Positions 27,520 to 39,874 of a stretch of 64,000 nt of DNA are shown piece after piece. This stretch comes from Paramagnetospirillum caucaseum. Its GTDB lineage: Bacteria > Pseudomonadota > Alphaproteobacteria > Rhodospirillales > Magnetospirillaceae. Position 1 is the first letter of the stretch, and every line of letters begins with the position of its first letter. The DNA lies in NCBI RefSeq assembly GCF_000342045.1, contig NZ_AONQ01000007.1, forward strand, positions 24,844-88,843. The letters are read 5' to 3'. The notes under the pieces were generated by a model, which saw nothing but the letters and a program-made list of their open reading frames with translations, was not told the origin of the DNA and did not search any database. A program made the position numbers and the translations under genes.

Positions 27520-28062
27520 ATGATCGTCGGGTATTTCCGCAGGATCGACGGTGACGAGGTGGCGGCGCCCATGGCGCTGCTGCGCGCCGAGCGCTGCCTG
27601 CGCATCGAAACCGATCCGGTGGGGCGCAGCGATTCCCGCACCCTTCTGCTCGACGGCCTGGACCGCGGCGACGTGCTGGTCTCGCCCTCCCTCGACCATC
27701 TGGCGGTCAGCCTGTCCGACGTGGTGCGCATCGCCCGCCACGCGCACGGGCGCGGCGCCACCCTGCGGCTGGTGCTGGAGAAGGTGGACACCTCGCTGCC
27801 GGCGGCCCGCAACGTCCTGGTGGCGCTCGACGCCTTCGAGGCGGCGCAGCGGTCGGCGCGGCGCCGGGCGGGGGTGGAGCAGGCCGCCCTGTCGGGCAAC
27901 CGCCCGGGCCGGCCGCGCAAGCTGGACGCGGCGACGCTGCGCCGCCTCAAGGCCGAAATGGAGGCCGGGCGCAGCTTCGCCGCCCTGGCCCAGGAGCTGG
28001 GCATCCACCCGACCACGGTGATGCGCCGCCTGCGCGCCCTGGAGGACGGGGATGGGGGCTGA
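27520..28062 (+). CDS. Serine-recombinase-like protein lacking catalytic residues, with C-terminal HTH
   Basis: 180 residues. The layout follows resolvases/invertases: an N-terminal strand MIVGYFRRID aligns with the GYARVST motif, LDHLAVSLSD aligns with LDRLGRSLxD, VDTSLPAARNVL aligns with the DTSTPxGRL segment, and a C-terminal GRPRKLD plus helix-turn-helix (SFAALAQELGIHPTTVMRRL) aligns with the DNA-binding tail. The nucleophilic serine position is not Ser (YFRRID), and both arginines of LDRLGR are replaced by His60 and Val63. It should bind DNA but not cut it. A GTG at 27460 is an alternative start. It is convergent with, and only 5 bases from, the mdtC-like gene. Probably a domesticated transcription factor. 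Confidence 0.8.
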   Translation: MIVGYFRRIDGDEVAAPMALLRAERCLRIETDPVGRSDSRTLLLDGLDRGDVLVSPSLDHLAVSLSDVVRIARHAHGRGATLRLVLEKVDTSLPAARNVLVALDAFEAAQRSARRRAGVEQAALSGNRPGRPRKLDAATLRRLKAEMEAGRSFAALAQELGIHPTTVMRRLRALEDGDGG

Positions 28063-28067
28063 GGCCC

Positions 28068-31000
28068 TCATGCCGCCGCCCGCCGGCTCTTGCGCCATGC
28101 CTTGAGCCGGGCCAGCCAGAGATAGACCACCGGCGTGGTGTAAAGGGTCAGCAGCTGCGACAGCAGCAGCCCGCCGACGATGGCGATGCCCAGCGGCCGG
28201 CGCAGCGCCCCGCCCGGCCCCGAGGCCAGGGCCAGCGGCACAGCGCCCAGCAGGGCGGTCAGCGTGGTCATGGTGATGGGCCGGAAGCGGGTGCGGCAGG
28301 CCTCGACGATGGCGTCCAGCGGCGTGGCGCCCTGGCGCTCGGCCTCGATGGCGAAGTCCACCATCAGGATGCCGTTCTTCTTGACGATGCCCATCAGCAG
28401 GAACACGCCGATGACGCTGATCAGGGTCAGCTCGGTATTGGTGCCCATCAGGGCCAGCAGCGCCCCGATGCCCGCCGACGGCAGGGTCGAGATGATGGTG
28501 ATGGGGTGGAGCAGGCTTTCGTACAGCACGCCCAGCACGATGTAGATGGCCAGCAGGGCGGCGAGGACCAGCACCGGCTGGTCCTTGAGCGAGGCGGCGA
28601 ACACCTTGGCGTTGCCGGCGAATTCCCAGCGCACCGACGGCGGCAGGCCGATGCCGCGCGCAGCCGCCTGCAGCTTCTCGGCCGCCTCGCCCAGCGGCAC
28701 GCCGGGGGCGAGGTTGAAGGTCAGGGTGGCCGCCGGGAACTGGCCCTGGTGGGCCACCGAGACCGGCGCAGTGGCCGGCTCGAAGCGGGCCAGGGCGTCC
28801 AGCGGCACCTGACGGCCGTCCTTGGACTTGATCCACAGCAGGTGCAGCGACGCCGGGTCCTCCTGAAAGCGCGGCTCCACCTCGAGCACCACCTTGTACT
28901 GGTTGCGCTGGGTGTAGATGGTCGAGACCTGCCGCTGGGCGAAGGCGTTCTGCAGCACCTGGTCCACCTCGGTCATGGACACGCCCAGCCGGGCGGCGGC
29001 GTCGCGGTCCACCACCACCTGCATCTGGGGAATGGCGGCGTCCTGGTCCGAGGAGACGTCGGCCAGGCCGGGCTCGGCCTTGAGCCGTTCCACCAGCCTG
29101 GGCGTCCATTCGCGCAATTCCTCCAGCGATTCGCTCCACAGCACGAACTGGAACTGCGCCTTGCCCATGCGCCCGCCGATGCGGATGTCCTGGCCGGCCA
29201 TCAGGAACACCGAGACGCCTTCCACCTGGGCCAGCTTCGGCCTGAGGCGGTTGATGACGTCCTGGGCGGATTCCTTGCGCTCGCCCAGGGGCTTCAGGTT
29301 GATGAACATGCGGCCCGTGTGCCCGGCCCCGCCCGGCCCGCCGCTGCCGACGAACGAGCCCAGCCCCTCCACCGCCGGGTCGGCGAGGACCACTTCGGCC
29401 GCCTTCTGCTGACGCTCGGCGATGGTGCGGAACGAGATGTCGACGCGGCCCTCGACGCTGGCGAACACCAGCCCGGTATCCTGAGGCGGAAAGAAGCCCT
29501 TGGCCACCTGGCCGTAGAGGAACACGGTCAGCCCCACCGTGCCCAGGGTCACCCCCAGCATCAGGCGGCGATGGACCAGCGCCCAGCCCAGCGTGCGCTC
29601 GTAAAACCGCTCCATCCAGACCATGGCCGCCTCCCCCGCCCTGGCCGGGCCGGACAGCGGGCGCGGCTTGGGCCGCAGGGCCATCAGGTGGCCGAACAGG
29701 GTGGGCGTCACGGTCAGCGACACCACCGCCGAGATGATGATCGCCACCGACAGGGTCACGGCGAACTCGCGGAACAGGCGGCCCAGGATGCCGCCCATGA
29801 ACAGCAGGGGGATGAACACCGCCACCAGCGACAGGGTGATGGAGACGACGGTGAAGACGATCTCCTTCGAGCCCTTGATGGCCGCCTCCAGCGGCCCCTC
29901 GCCCTTCTCCATGTGGCGCGAGATGTTCTCGATCATCACGATGGCGTCGTCGACCACGAAGCCCACCGAGATGGTCACCGCCATCAGCGAGATGTTGTTC
30001 AGGCTGTAGCCCACCAGCCACATGAAGGCGAAGGTGCCGGCCAGGGACAGCGGCACCGTCACCGAGGCGGCGAGCGTCGGGGTCATCCGTCCCAGGGTCA
30101 GGTAGACCACCATCACCACCAGCCCGATGGAGATGGCCAGGGTGGTCTCCACGTCCTGCAGGTTGCCGCGGATGTTGACGGTGCGGTCGGAAACCACCGA
30201 GACCTTGGTGCCGGCCGGCATCCAGCGCCGCAACTGGGGCAGGATCTCCTTGATCAGCTCCACCGTCTCGACCACGTTGGCGCCCGGCTGCTTGCTGATG
30301 ATCACCAGCACCGCCTTGTCGCGGTTGAACCACCCCCCCAGGCGGGTGTTCTCCACCGAATCCACCACCGAGGCCACCGCCGACAGCCGCACGATGGCGC
30401 CGTCCGCCGACTTGATGATCAGCGGGGCATAGCCGGCGGCGGTGAACAGCTGGTCGTTGGCGCTGATGCTCATGGATTCCGAGGCGCCGTCCAGGCTGCC
30501 CTTGGGGCTGTTGATGTTGGCCTGCGCCAGGGCGTTGCGCACGTCCTCGAGCCCCACCCCCATGGCCGCCAGCCGGTCGGGATTGACCCGGACCCGCACG
30601 GCGGGCTTCTCGGCACCCGACAGCGTCACCTGCGCCACCCCGTTCACCTGGGAGATGCGGCTGGCCAGGATGGCGTCGGCGGCGTCGAACACCTTGGCCG
30701 GCGGCAGCGAATCCGAGGTCACCGCCAGGATCAGGATCGGCGATTCCGCCGGGTTGATCTTGCGGTAGGTGGGCGGCTGGGGCAGGTCGACGGCCAGTTC
30801 CGAGGCGGCGGCGTTGATGGCCGCCTGCACGTCGTGGGCGGCGCCGTTGATGGAACGGTCCAGGTCGAACTGCACGGTGATGGAGGTGGAGCCCTGGCTG
30901 CTGGTCGAGGTCATCTCGGCCACGCCGGGAATCTCGCCCAGGCGGCGCTCCAGCGGCGCCGCCACCGTGGCGGCCATGGTGGCGGGGTCGGCGCCGGGCA

Positions 31001-31199
31001 GCTTGGCCGACACGGCGATGGTGGGAAAATCCACCTTGGGCAGCGGCGCCACCGGCAGCCGGCCGAAGGCCACCATGCCGGTGAGGAACAGCCCCACCGC
31101 CAGCAGCATGGTCGCCACCGGGCGACGGATGAAGATGGCGGAGAAGCCGCCGCCCTCCCCTTTTCGGGGCGCGGGCGGGACGCCCGCGCTCCCAGTCAC
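28068..31199 (-). CDS. mdtC: RND efflux transporter, MdtC/MuxC-like
   Basis: 1043 residues. It has the FIRRPVATMLLA first helix, the LPGADPATMA porter signature, twin Asp in VGFVVDDAIVMIEN and the Lys in GIVKKNGILMVDFA. It is the second pump gene of an mdtABC-type operon; the MdtB/MdtC pair forms a heteromeric pump in Enterobacteria. The GTG start at 31199 overlaps the stop of mdtB in the sequence GTGA, implying translational coupling. The first 18 or so residues (GSAGVPPAPRKGEGG) are not family-like and are encoded by a GC-rich inverted repeat. Specific substrates cannot be told. Confidence 0.92.
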   Translation of the reverse strand: MTGSAGVPPAPRKGEGGGFSAIFIRRPVATMLLAVGLFLTGMVAFGRLPVAPLPKVDFPTIAVSAKLPGADPATMAATVAAPLERRLGEIPGVAEMTSTSSQGSTSITVQFDLDRSINGAAHDVQAAINAAASELAVDLPQPPTYRKINPAESPILILAVTSDSLPPAKVFDAADAILASRISQVNGVAQVTLSGAEKPAVRVRVNPDRLAAMGVGLEDVRNALAQANINSPKGSLDGASESMSISANDQLFTAAGYAPLIIKSADGAIVRLSAVASVVDSVENTRLGGWFNRDKAVLVIISKQPGANVVETVELIKEILPQLRRWMPAGTKVSVVSDRTVNIRGNLQDVETTLAISIGLVVMVVYLTLGRMTPTLAASVTVPLSLAGTFAFMWLVGYSLNNISLMAVTISVGFVVDDAIVMIENISRHMEKGEGPLEAAIKGSKEIVFTVVSITLSLVAVFIPLLFMGGILGRLFREFAVTLSVAIIISAVVSLTVTPTLFGHLMALRPKPRPLSGPARAGEAAMVWMERFYERTLGWALVHRRLMLGVTLGTVGLTVFLYGQVAKGFFPPQDTGLVFASVEGRVDISFRTIAERQQKAAEVVLADPAVEGLGSFVGSGGPGGAGHTGRMFINLKPLGERKESAQDVINRLRPKLAQVEGVSVFLMAGQDIRIGGRMGKAQFQFVLWSESLEELREWTPRLVERLKAEPGLADVSSDQDAAIPQMQVVVDRDAAARLGVSMTEVDQVLQNAFAQRQVSTIYTQRNQYKVVLEVEPRFQEDPASLHLLWIKSKDGRQVPLDALARFEPATAPVSVAHQGQFPAATLTFNLAPGVPLGEAAEKLQAAARGIGLPPSVRWEFAGNAKVFAASLKDQPVLVLAALLAIYIVLGVLYESLLHPITIISTLPSAGIGALLALMGTNTELTLISVIGVFLLMGIVKKNGILMVDFAIEAERQGATPLDAIVEACRTRFRPITMTTLTALLGAVPLALASGPGGALRRPLGIAIVGGLLLSQLLTLYTTPVVYLWLARLKAWRKSRRAAA
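31165..31192. repeat. REP-like GC-rich hairpin within the 5' end of mdtC
   Basis: Arms CGCGGGCG and CGCCCGCG (31170-31188) with a 3-base loop, flanked by the phrase GGGAGCG on the minus strand. I recognise this as the type of interspersed element often found between bacterial genes. Here it sits in frame at the mdtB/mdtC junction and supplies N-terminal codons of mdtC. Confidence 0.5.
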
Positions 31200-34100
31200 G
31201 GCGATTGCTCCGCCGGCTTGGGCGCGAAACGCCGCTTCAGCCGCTCGAAGGCCAGATAGATCACCGGCGTGGTGTAGAGCGTGATCAGTTGGCTGAGCAC
31301 CAGCCCGCCGACGATGGAGATACCCAGCGGACGCCGCAGCTCGCCGCCGGTGCCGCTGTCGATGGCCAGCGGAATGGCCCCCAGCAGCGCCGCCATGGTG
31401 GTCATCATGATCGGCCGGAAGCGCAGCAGGCTGGCGCTCACGATGGCCTCCCTGGGGCTCTTGCCCTCATGCCGCTCGGCCTCGATGGCGAAGTCGATCA
31501 TCATGATGGCGTTCTTCTTGACGATGCCCATCAGCAGCACGATGCCGATCAGGCCCACCAGCGACAGATCGTGGCCGGTGACCAGCAGCGCCAGCAGCGC
31601 CCCGATGCCCGCCGACGGCAAGGTGGACATGATGGTCACCGGATGGATGGTGCTCTCGTACAGCACCCCCAGCACGATGTAGATCACCACCATGGCCGCC
31701 AGGATCAGCCAGGGTTGGCTGTCGAGCGCGCGGCGGAACTCGGCGGCGTCGCCGGAATAGTCGCCGGTGATGGTCTCGGGCAGGCCCATCTCCTGCTGGA
31801 TGGCGTCGATGGCGGCGGTGGCCTCGCCCAGCGACGCGCCGGGGGCGGTGTTGAAGCTGATGGTCACCGCCGGGAACTGGCCCTGGTGGGTGATGACCAG
31901 CGGCACGCGCGACCGGGTCACCGAGGCCACCGACGACAGCGGCACCAGGGCGCCGGTGGCGGACCGCACGTAGAGCGCCCCCAGCGCCTCCGGCCCGGAC
32001 TGGTACTCGGGCGTCACCTCCAGCACCACCTTGTACTGGTTGACCTGGGAATAGATGGTGGAGATCTGCCGCTGGCCGAAGGCGTCGTACAAGGTGTCGT
32101 CGATGGCCTGCAGCGGCACCCCCAGCCGGGCCGCCTTGTCGCGGTCGATGCGGATGTCGGCCTGCAGGCCGCCTTCCTGGGAATCGGTGGCCACGTCGCG
32201 CAGCAGGGGCGAGGCGCGCAGCCGCTCCACCACCAGCGGCACCCAATGGGCCAGCTCGGCGGCGTCGATGTCGGTCAGGGTGTACTGGTACTGGGTGCGG
32301 CTGGTGCGGTGGCTGATCTGGATGTCCTGGGCGGGGCGGAAGTGCACCTGCATGCCGGCCACCGGCGCCACCAATTCGCCCAGCCGGGCGATCACCTGCC
32401 CGGCCGAGGCGGAACGCTGCTTCTTCGGCTTCAGCACGATGGTCATCTGGCCGGTATTGGCGGTGGGATTGATGGGGCCCGCCCCGATGAACGAAGCCAC
32501 GGCGGTGACGTCCGGGTCGGCGCGCACCGCCTCGGACACCCGGCGCTGCATGTCCATCATGGTGCTGAACGACACGTCGGCCCGCGCGTCGGTGGTGGCG
32601 ACGATCAGCCCGGTGTCCTGGGTGGGCAGGAAGCCCTTGGGCATCCACACATACAGCGCCACGGTCAGCACCAGGGTGGCAAAGGCCACCCACAGGGTGG
32701 CCGCCTGGCGGCCCAGCACCCAGTCCAGCGAGCGGGCGTAAAGGTCACGCAGCACCTCGAAGAAGCGCCCCGACCGGGCCTCCTCGTGCCCGCCCTTCAG
32801 CAGATGGGCGCACATCATGGGGGTCAGCGTCAGCGACACTACCGCCGACACCACCACCGCCACGGCGAGCGTCAGGGCGAATTCGCGGAACAGCCGCCCG
32901 ACGATGCCGGTCATGAACAGCAGGGGAATGAATACGGCGACCAGCGACACGGTCAGCGACACGATGGTGAAGCCGATCTCCTTCGACCCCGCCAGGGCGG
33001 CCTCCAGGGGCTTCATGCCCTTCTCGATGTAGCGGACGATGTTCTCGATCATCACGATGGCGTCGTCGACCACGAAGCCGGCCGAGATGGTGAGAGCCAT
33101 CAGCGACAGATTGTCCAGGCTGAACCCGGCCAGGGCCATCACCCCGAAGGTGCCGACCAGCGACAGCGGCAGGGCGACGGCGGGAATCAGGGTGGCGCGA
33201 GCCGAGCGCAGGAAGGCCCAGATCACCCCGATCACCAGGCCGATGGTCAGCACCAGGGTAAATTCCACGTCGGCCACCGAGGCGCGGATGGTCTCGGTGC
33301 GGTCGGCCAGCACCGAGACCTTGACGCCGGTGGGCACGGCGCGGGTCAGTTCCGGCAGCCGGGCCTTGAGGCGGTCGACGGTGGCGACGATGTTGGCGCC
33401 CGGCTGGCGCTGGATGTTGAGGATCACCGCCGGCTTGCCGTCGAACCAGCCGGCGACGCGGGAATTCTCGACGCCTTCCACCACGTCGCCCAGATCGGCG
33501 ACGCGCACCGGCGCGCCGTTCTTCCACGCCACCACCTGGGCGGGATAGGCCTGGGGATCGGAAATCTGGTCGTTGGCGCCGATGGACAGCGCCTGCGACA
33601 CCCCGTCGAAGCTGCCCTTGGGCATGTCGACGTTGGCCTTGGCGAGCGCCGTGCGCACGTCCTCCAGCGACAGGCCGTAGGCGGCGAGGCGGGCCGGGTC
33701 CATGCGCACCCGCACCGCCGGACGCTGGCCGCCCTCGATCAGCACGCGGCCCACGCCGCCGATCTGGCTGAGCTTCTGGGCCAGCAGGGTGTCGGCCACG
33801 TCGTTCAAGCGGGTAATGGGGAGGCTGTCGGAGGTCAGCGCCAGGGTCATGATCGGCGGATCGGCCGGATTGACCTTGGAATAGACCGGGGGATAGGGCA
33901 GGCCGGTGGGCAGCACGCCCCTGGCCGCGTCGATGGCCGCCTGCACCTCCTCCGACGCCACGTCGATGCTCTTGGCGAGGTCGAATTGCAGCGTCAGCGC
34001 GCTGGTGCCCTGGGACGAGGTCGAGGTCATCACGGCAAGGCCGGGGATCAGCCCGAACTGGCGCTCCAAGGGCGTGGTGATCAGGGTGGCGATGGTCTCG

Positions 34101-34267
34101 GCGCTGGCGCCGGGCAACTGGGTGGTCACCTGGATGGTGGGAAAATCCACCTGGGGCAGGGCCGAGACCGGCAGCATGCGGAAGCCCAGGATACCGGCCA
34201 GCACCACCGCGAAGGCCAGCAGCCAGGTGGCGACGGGACGACGGATGAAGGGCGCCGAGACGTTCAT
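31196..34267 (-). CDS. mdtB: RND efflux transporter, MdtB/MuxB-like
   Basis: 1023 residues. It starts MNVSAPFIRRPVATWLLAF as MdtB proteins do, with the VDFPTIQVTTQLPGASAE porter motif, twin Asp in VGF-type VVDDAIVMIENIVRY and the Lys in IVKKNAIMMIDFAIEAER. All proton-relay residues are present. It lies between the adaptor gene (130 bases upstream) and mdtC (overlapping by 4 bases), reproducing the mdtA-mdtB-mdtC order. In E. coli this system is under envelope-stress control and exports bile salts and novobiocin; no BaeSR-like pair is adjacent here. The two pump genes look like an old duplication (both keep the TSTSSQG and LPSAGIGALLAL motifs). Confidence 0.93.
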   Translation of the reverse strand: MNVSAPFIRRPVATWLLAFAVVLAGILGFRMLPVSALPQVDFPTIQVTTQLPGASAETIATLITTPLERQFGLIPGLAVMTSTSSQGTSALTLQFDLAKSIDVASEEVQAAIDAARGVLPTGLPYPPVYSKVNPADPPIMTLALTSDSLPITRLNDVADTLLAQKLSQIGGVGRVLIEGGQRPAVRVRMDPARLAAYGLSLEDVRTALAKANVDMPKGSFDGVSQALSIGANDQISDPQAYPAQVVAWKNGAPVRVADLGDVVEGVENSRVAGWFDGKPAVILNIQRQPGANIVATVDRLKARLPELTRAVPTGVKVSVLADRTETIRASVADVEFTLVLTIGLVIGVIWAFLRSARATLIPAVALPLSLVGTFGVMALAGFSLDNLSLMALTISAGFVVDDAIVMIENIVRYIEKGMKPLEAALAGSKEIGFTIVSLTVSLVAVFIPLLFMTGIVGRLFREFALTLAVAVVVSAVVSLTLTPMMCAHLLKGGHEEARSGRFFEVLRDLYARSLDWVLGRQAATLWVAFATLVLTVALYVWMPKGFLPTQDTGLIVATTDARADVSFSTMMDMQRRVSEAVRADPDVTAVASFIGAGPINPTANTGQMTIVLKPKKQRSASAGQVIARLGELVAPVAGMQVHFRPAQDIQISHRTSRTQYQYTLTDIDAAELAHWVPLVVERLRASPLLRDVATDSQEGGLQADIRIDRDKAARLGVPLQAIDDTLYDAFGQRQISTIYSQVNQYKVVLEVTPEYQSGPEALGALYVRSATGALVPLSSVASVTRSRVPLVITHQGQFPAVTISFNTAPGASLGEATAAIDAIQQEMGLPETITGDYSGDAAEFRRALDSQPWLILAAMVVIYIVLGVLYESTIHPVTIMSTLPSAGIGALLALLVTGHDLSLVGLIGIVLLMGIVKKNAIMMIDFAIEAERHEGKSPREAIVSASLLRFRPIMMTTMAALLGAIPLAIDSGTGGELRRPLGISIVGGLVLSQLITLYTTPVIYLAFERLKRRFAPKPAEQSP

Positions 34268-34287
34268 GACCGCCGAACCTCAACAAA

Positions 34288-34372
34288 CGTTGTCATTCCG
34301 AGCGCATGCGAGGACTCTCCGCCTGGGCCGGCGGTACCGGTTCTGACGTGCCGGGCCAGGATGACGGGCTCA
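34288..34372. repeat. Interspersed repeat between mdtA and mdtB
   Basis: The gap contains GTCATTCCGAGCGCATGCGAGGA at its left end (shown here in part only) and ends with AGGATGACGGG, a layout similar to the element at 56785-56895. Such GTCATTCCG...GGATGACG units are widely dispersed in bacterial genomes. It lies inside an operon and may fold in the mRNA. Confidence 0.4.
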
Positions 34373-34397
34373 TTCTCCCTGGAACGTATCCCGGAGG

Positions 34398-35597
34398 TCA
34401 TTGCGTCTTGCCCGCGCGGCCCTTCCCCTCGCCTCGGTCCTTACCCTGGCCCTCGCCGGTGCTGACGCGCGTGCCGGGCTGCAGCTTGGCGGTGCCTTCC
34501 ACCACCACGGTGTCGCCGTCCTGCAGCCCCTCGTCCAGCAGGGCCTGGCCGGCCTCGACGGCGGCGACCTTGACGGCGCGCATCTCCACCGTGTGGTCGG
34601 GCTTGACCGCGAAGACGTAGGACCCTTGCGGCCCGCGCTGCACCGCCTGGGCCGGCACCACCAGCCCGTCCCGGCGCACCGCCAGCAGCAGGCGGACGTT
34701 GACGAAGCCGCCCGGCCACAGCCGGCGTTCGGCATTGGGCATCACCGCCTTCAGCTTGATGGTGCCGGTGGTCTGGTCGATCTGGTTGTCCACCAGTTCC
34801 AACTCGCCGCTATCGGCCAGGGCGCGGGTCTCGGGCTGGAATGCCGAGACCTGCAGCCGGCCGTCCTGGCGCAGCCGCTCGTTGACGGCGGCCAGGGATT
34901 GCTGCGGCAGGGTGAAGACCACCGAAATGGGCTGCACCTGGGTCAAAGTCACCAGGCCGGTGGCGTCCGAGGCCCGCACGATGTTGCCGCGGTCCACCAG
35001 CCGCATGCCGGTGCGCCCGTCGATGGGCGCCGCGATGACCGTGTAGGACAGCATGGTCTTGGCATTGGACACCGCCGCCTCGTCGGCGCGCACCGTGGCC
35101 TCCAGCTGGCGCACCAGGGCGCGCTGGGTATCGACGCTCTGGCCCGAGACGCGGTCGCCCAGGCCGACATAGCGGGCGAGGTCGCGCCGCGCCGCCTCCA
35201 GTTGGGCGGCATCCTTGTCCCGCGTGGCCAGGGCCTGCTCGTACTGGGCCCGGTAGGTGCGCGGGTCGATCTGGGCCAGCACGTCGCCGGCGCGGACATC
35301 CTGTCCTTCCTTGAACAGCACCTCGACCAGTTCGCCGTCGACGCGCGAGCGCACCGTCACGGTGTTGTAGGCCTGCACCGTGCCGATGGCGTCGAGATGG
35401 ATGGGCATGTCGCGCCGCGCCACCTGGACCACCGTCACCGCCACCGGCCGGGCATCGGAGCCGCCGGGCCGGCCGCCGTTCTTGACCGGCTGGGCCGCCG
35501 GCCACAGGACCACCGCCAGGCCCGCCGCCACGGCCAGACCGCCGGCGATCATCGCCCGCCGGCGCCAGATGGGATTGTTCAGGTCAAAGGAAGGCAA
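34398..35597 (-). CDS. mdtA: RND efflux periplasmic adaptor, MdtA-like
   Basis: About 399 residues from a proposed TTG start at 35597, which has GGGAG at good spacing and gives a short basic N-terminus (WRRRAMIAGG) followed by one hydrophobic helix. E. coli MdtA is of similar size. The body has family signatures: the IGTVQAYNTVTVRSRVDGEL strand, FKEGQDVRAGDVLAQIDPR lipoyl half, an Ala/Arg-rich hairpin, YTVIAAPIDGRTGMRLVDRG and a beta-barrel with the VDNQIDQTTGTIKLKA motif. The C-terminus is a charged Gly/Lys/Arg tail. An ORF extension to 35798 would cross the divergent promoter of the FIST gene and is unlikely. First gene of the mdtABC-like operon. Confidence 0.88.
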   Translation of the reverse strand: MPSFDLNNPIWRRRAMIAGGLAVAAGLAVVLWPAAQPVKNGGRPGGSDARPVAVTVVQVARRDMPIHLDAIGTVQAYNTVTVRSRVDGELVEVLFKEGQDVRAGDVLAQIDPRTYRAQYEQALATRDKDAAQLEAARRDLARYVGLGDRVSGQSVDTQRALVRQLEATVRADEAAVSNAKTMLSYTVIAAPIDGRTGMRLVDRGNIVRASDATGLVTLTQVQPISVVFTLPQQSLAAVNERLRQDGRLQVSAFQPETRALADSGELELVDNQIDQTTGTIKLKAVMPNAERRLWPGGFVNVRLLLAVRRDGLVVPAQAVQRGPQGSYVFAVKPDHTVEMRAVKVAAVEAGQALLDEGLQDGDTVVVEGTAKLQPGTRVSTGEGQGKDRGEGKGRAGKTQ

Positions 35598-35800
35598 GGC
35601 CCGCTCCCAGGAATTCCGTCGGCGAGGATTATGACCGCAGCGGCCCGGCCTGTCAGTAACAGAGGGTAACGCAAGCCACTCGCCGCCGGGACGGGGAGGA
35701 ACGCGCGGCGCTGTCCGTCGGTTAATAACAAAGTTATAATCCAGCAATATCCTTCCACTATGATGTGAGACAAAATCATACCACCGGGGAGCAGTCATCC

Positions 35801-36931
35801 ATGTGGATCGAGCAGAGGATATGGACGGCCCGCGACGGCTGGAGCGTCAGCGGCAGCCGGGATGGCGCGGCATCGCTGGTCCTGTACTTCGCCGCCCCCG
35901 GCAGCCGGCCGGCAGAAACCATCCTGACCGATTTGCGGCAGGCCTATGGCGATGCGCCGATCCTCGGCTGCACCACCGGCGGCGAGATCCTCGGCCCCGA
36001 GGTGATCGACGATTCCGTGGTGGTGTCGGCCCTGGGCTTCGCCCGGGCCTCGGTACGGGTGACGGCCCACGACCTTTCCGACATGTCGCAATCCAGGGAT
36101 ATCGGCGCCGCCCTGGCCCAGGCGCTGGCCGGCCCGGAGCTGCGCGCCGTCTTCATCCTGTCCGACGGCACCAGGGTCAACGGCGATTCCCTGGTGGCCG
36201 GCTGCCTGGGCGCCGTCGCCTCCGACGTGGTGGTGACCGGCGGCCTGGCCGGCGACGGCCCCCGCTTCCAGTCCACGGCGGTGGGCTGCGACGACGCCAT
36301 GCGGCCGGGGCGGGTGGCGGCGGTAGGCTTCTATGGCGAGTCGCTGTCCATCGGCCACGGCAGCTTCGGCGGCTGGGACGAATTCGGCCCGCCCCGGACC
36401 ATCACCCGCTCGGCGGGCAACGTGCTTTACGAACTGGACGGCGAGCCGGCGCTCGACCTCTACAAGCGCTATCTGGGCGACGAGGCCCAGGGCCTGCCGG
36501 GCAGCGCCCTGCTGTTCCCCCTGTCCATCCGCCCGATGAAGGGCGACGCCGGCGGCGAGGTGGTCCGCACCATCGTCGGCATCGACGAGGAGAGCAAGTC
36601 GATGATCTTCGCCGGCGACATGCCCACCGGCCATCTGGCACGGCTGATGCGCGGCAATTTCGACAATCTGGTGGACGGCGCCGGCCGTGCCGCCGAGGCC
36701 GCCGCCGTGGTGGCTGCCCCCTGCCTGGCCCTGCTGGTCAGCTGCATCGGCCGCAAGCTGCTGATGGGCCAGCGCATCGCCGAGGAGGTGGAGATCGTCG
36801 CCGACGTGCTGGGCCGGACCGCCAGCCTGATGGGCTTCTACTCCTATGGAGAGATTTCGCCGCACGGCTTCACCAGCAAGTGCGAGCTGCACAACCAGAC
36901 CATGACCATCACCACCATCTCCGAGCGCTGA
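35801..36931 (+). CDS. FIST-domain sensor protein (NosP-like candidate)
   Basis: 376 residues. The FIST_N part (about 25-215) includes ILGCTTGGEI and VVVTGGLAGDG; the FIST_C part (about 225-360) includes ELDGEPALDLYKRYLG and ends FYSYGEISPH. A histidine in SIGHGSFGGW (His186) is in the region where NosP-type FIST proteins bind heme. Known biology: NosP is an NO-sensing hemoprotein that inhibits a co-encoded hybrid histidine kinase. Here the kinase gene begins directly after this stop codon, supporting that role; other FIST proteins are thought to bind small ligands such as amino acids. The ATG at 35801 follows GGGGAG. It is divergent from mdtA across an AT-rich 203-base gap. Confidence 0.88.
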   Translation: MWIEQRIWTARDGWSVSGSRDGAASLVLYFAAPGSRPAETILTDLRQAYGDAPILGCTTGGEILGPEVIDDSVVVSALGFARASVRVTAHDLSDMSQSRDIGAALAQALAGPELRAVFILSDGTRVNGDSLVAGCLGAVASDVVVTGGLAGDGPRFQSTAVGCDDAMRPGRVAAVGFYGESLSIGHGSFGGWDEFGPPRTITRSAGNVLYELDGEPALDLYKRYLGDEAQGLPGSALLFPLSIRPMKGDAGGEVVRTIVGIDEESKSMIFAGDMPTGHLARLMRGNFDNLVDGAGRAAEAAAVVAAPCLALLVSCIGRKLLMGQRIAEEVEIVADVLGRTASLMGFYSYGEISPHGFTSKCELHNQTMTITTISER

Positions 36932-39871
<2,940 letters not shown>

Positions 39872-39874
39872 GAA

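Noticed and set aside
27520..28062. Active resolvase or mobile element at this locus
   Set aside because: Catalytic Ser and Arg residues are missing and no res sites or terminal inverted repeats flank it.
34398..35798. MdtA start at 35798
   Set aside because: It would cover the FIST promoter with residues unlike any adaptor protein; TTG 35597 has a proper ribosome-binding site.
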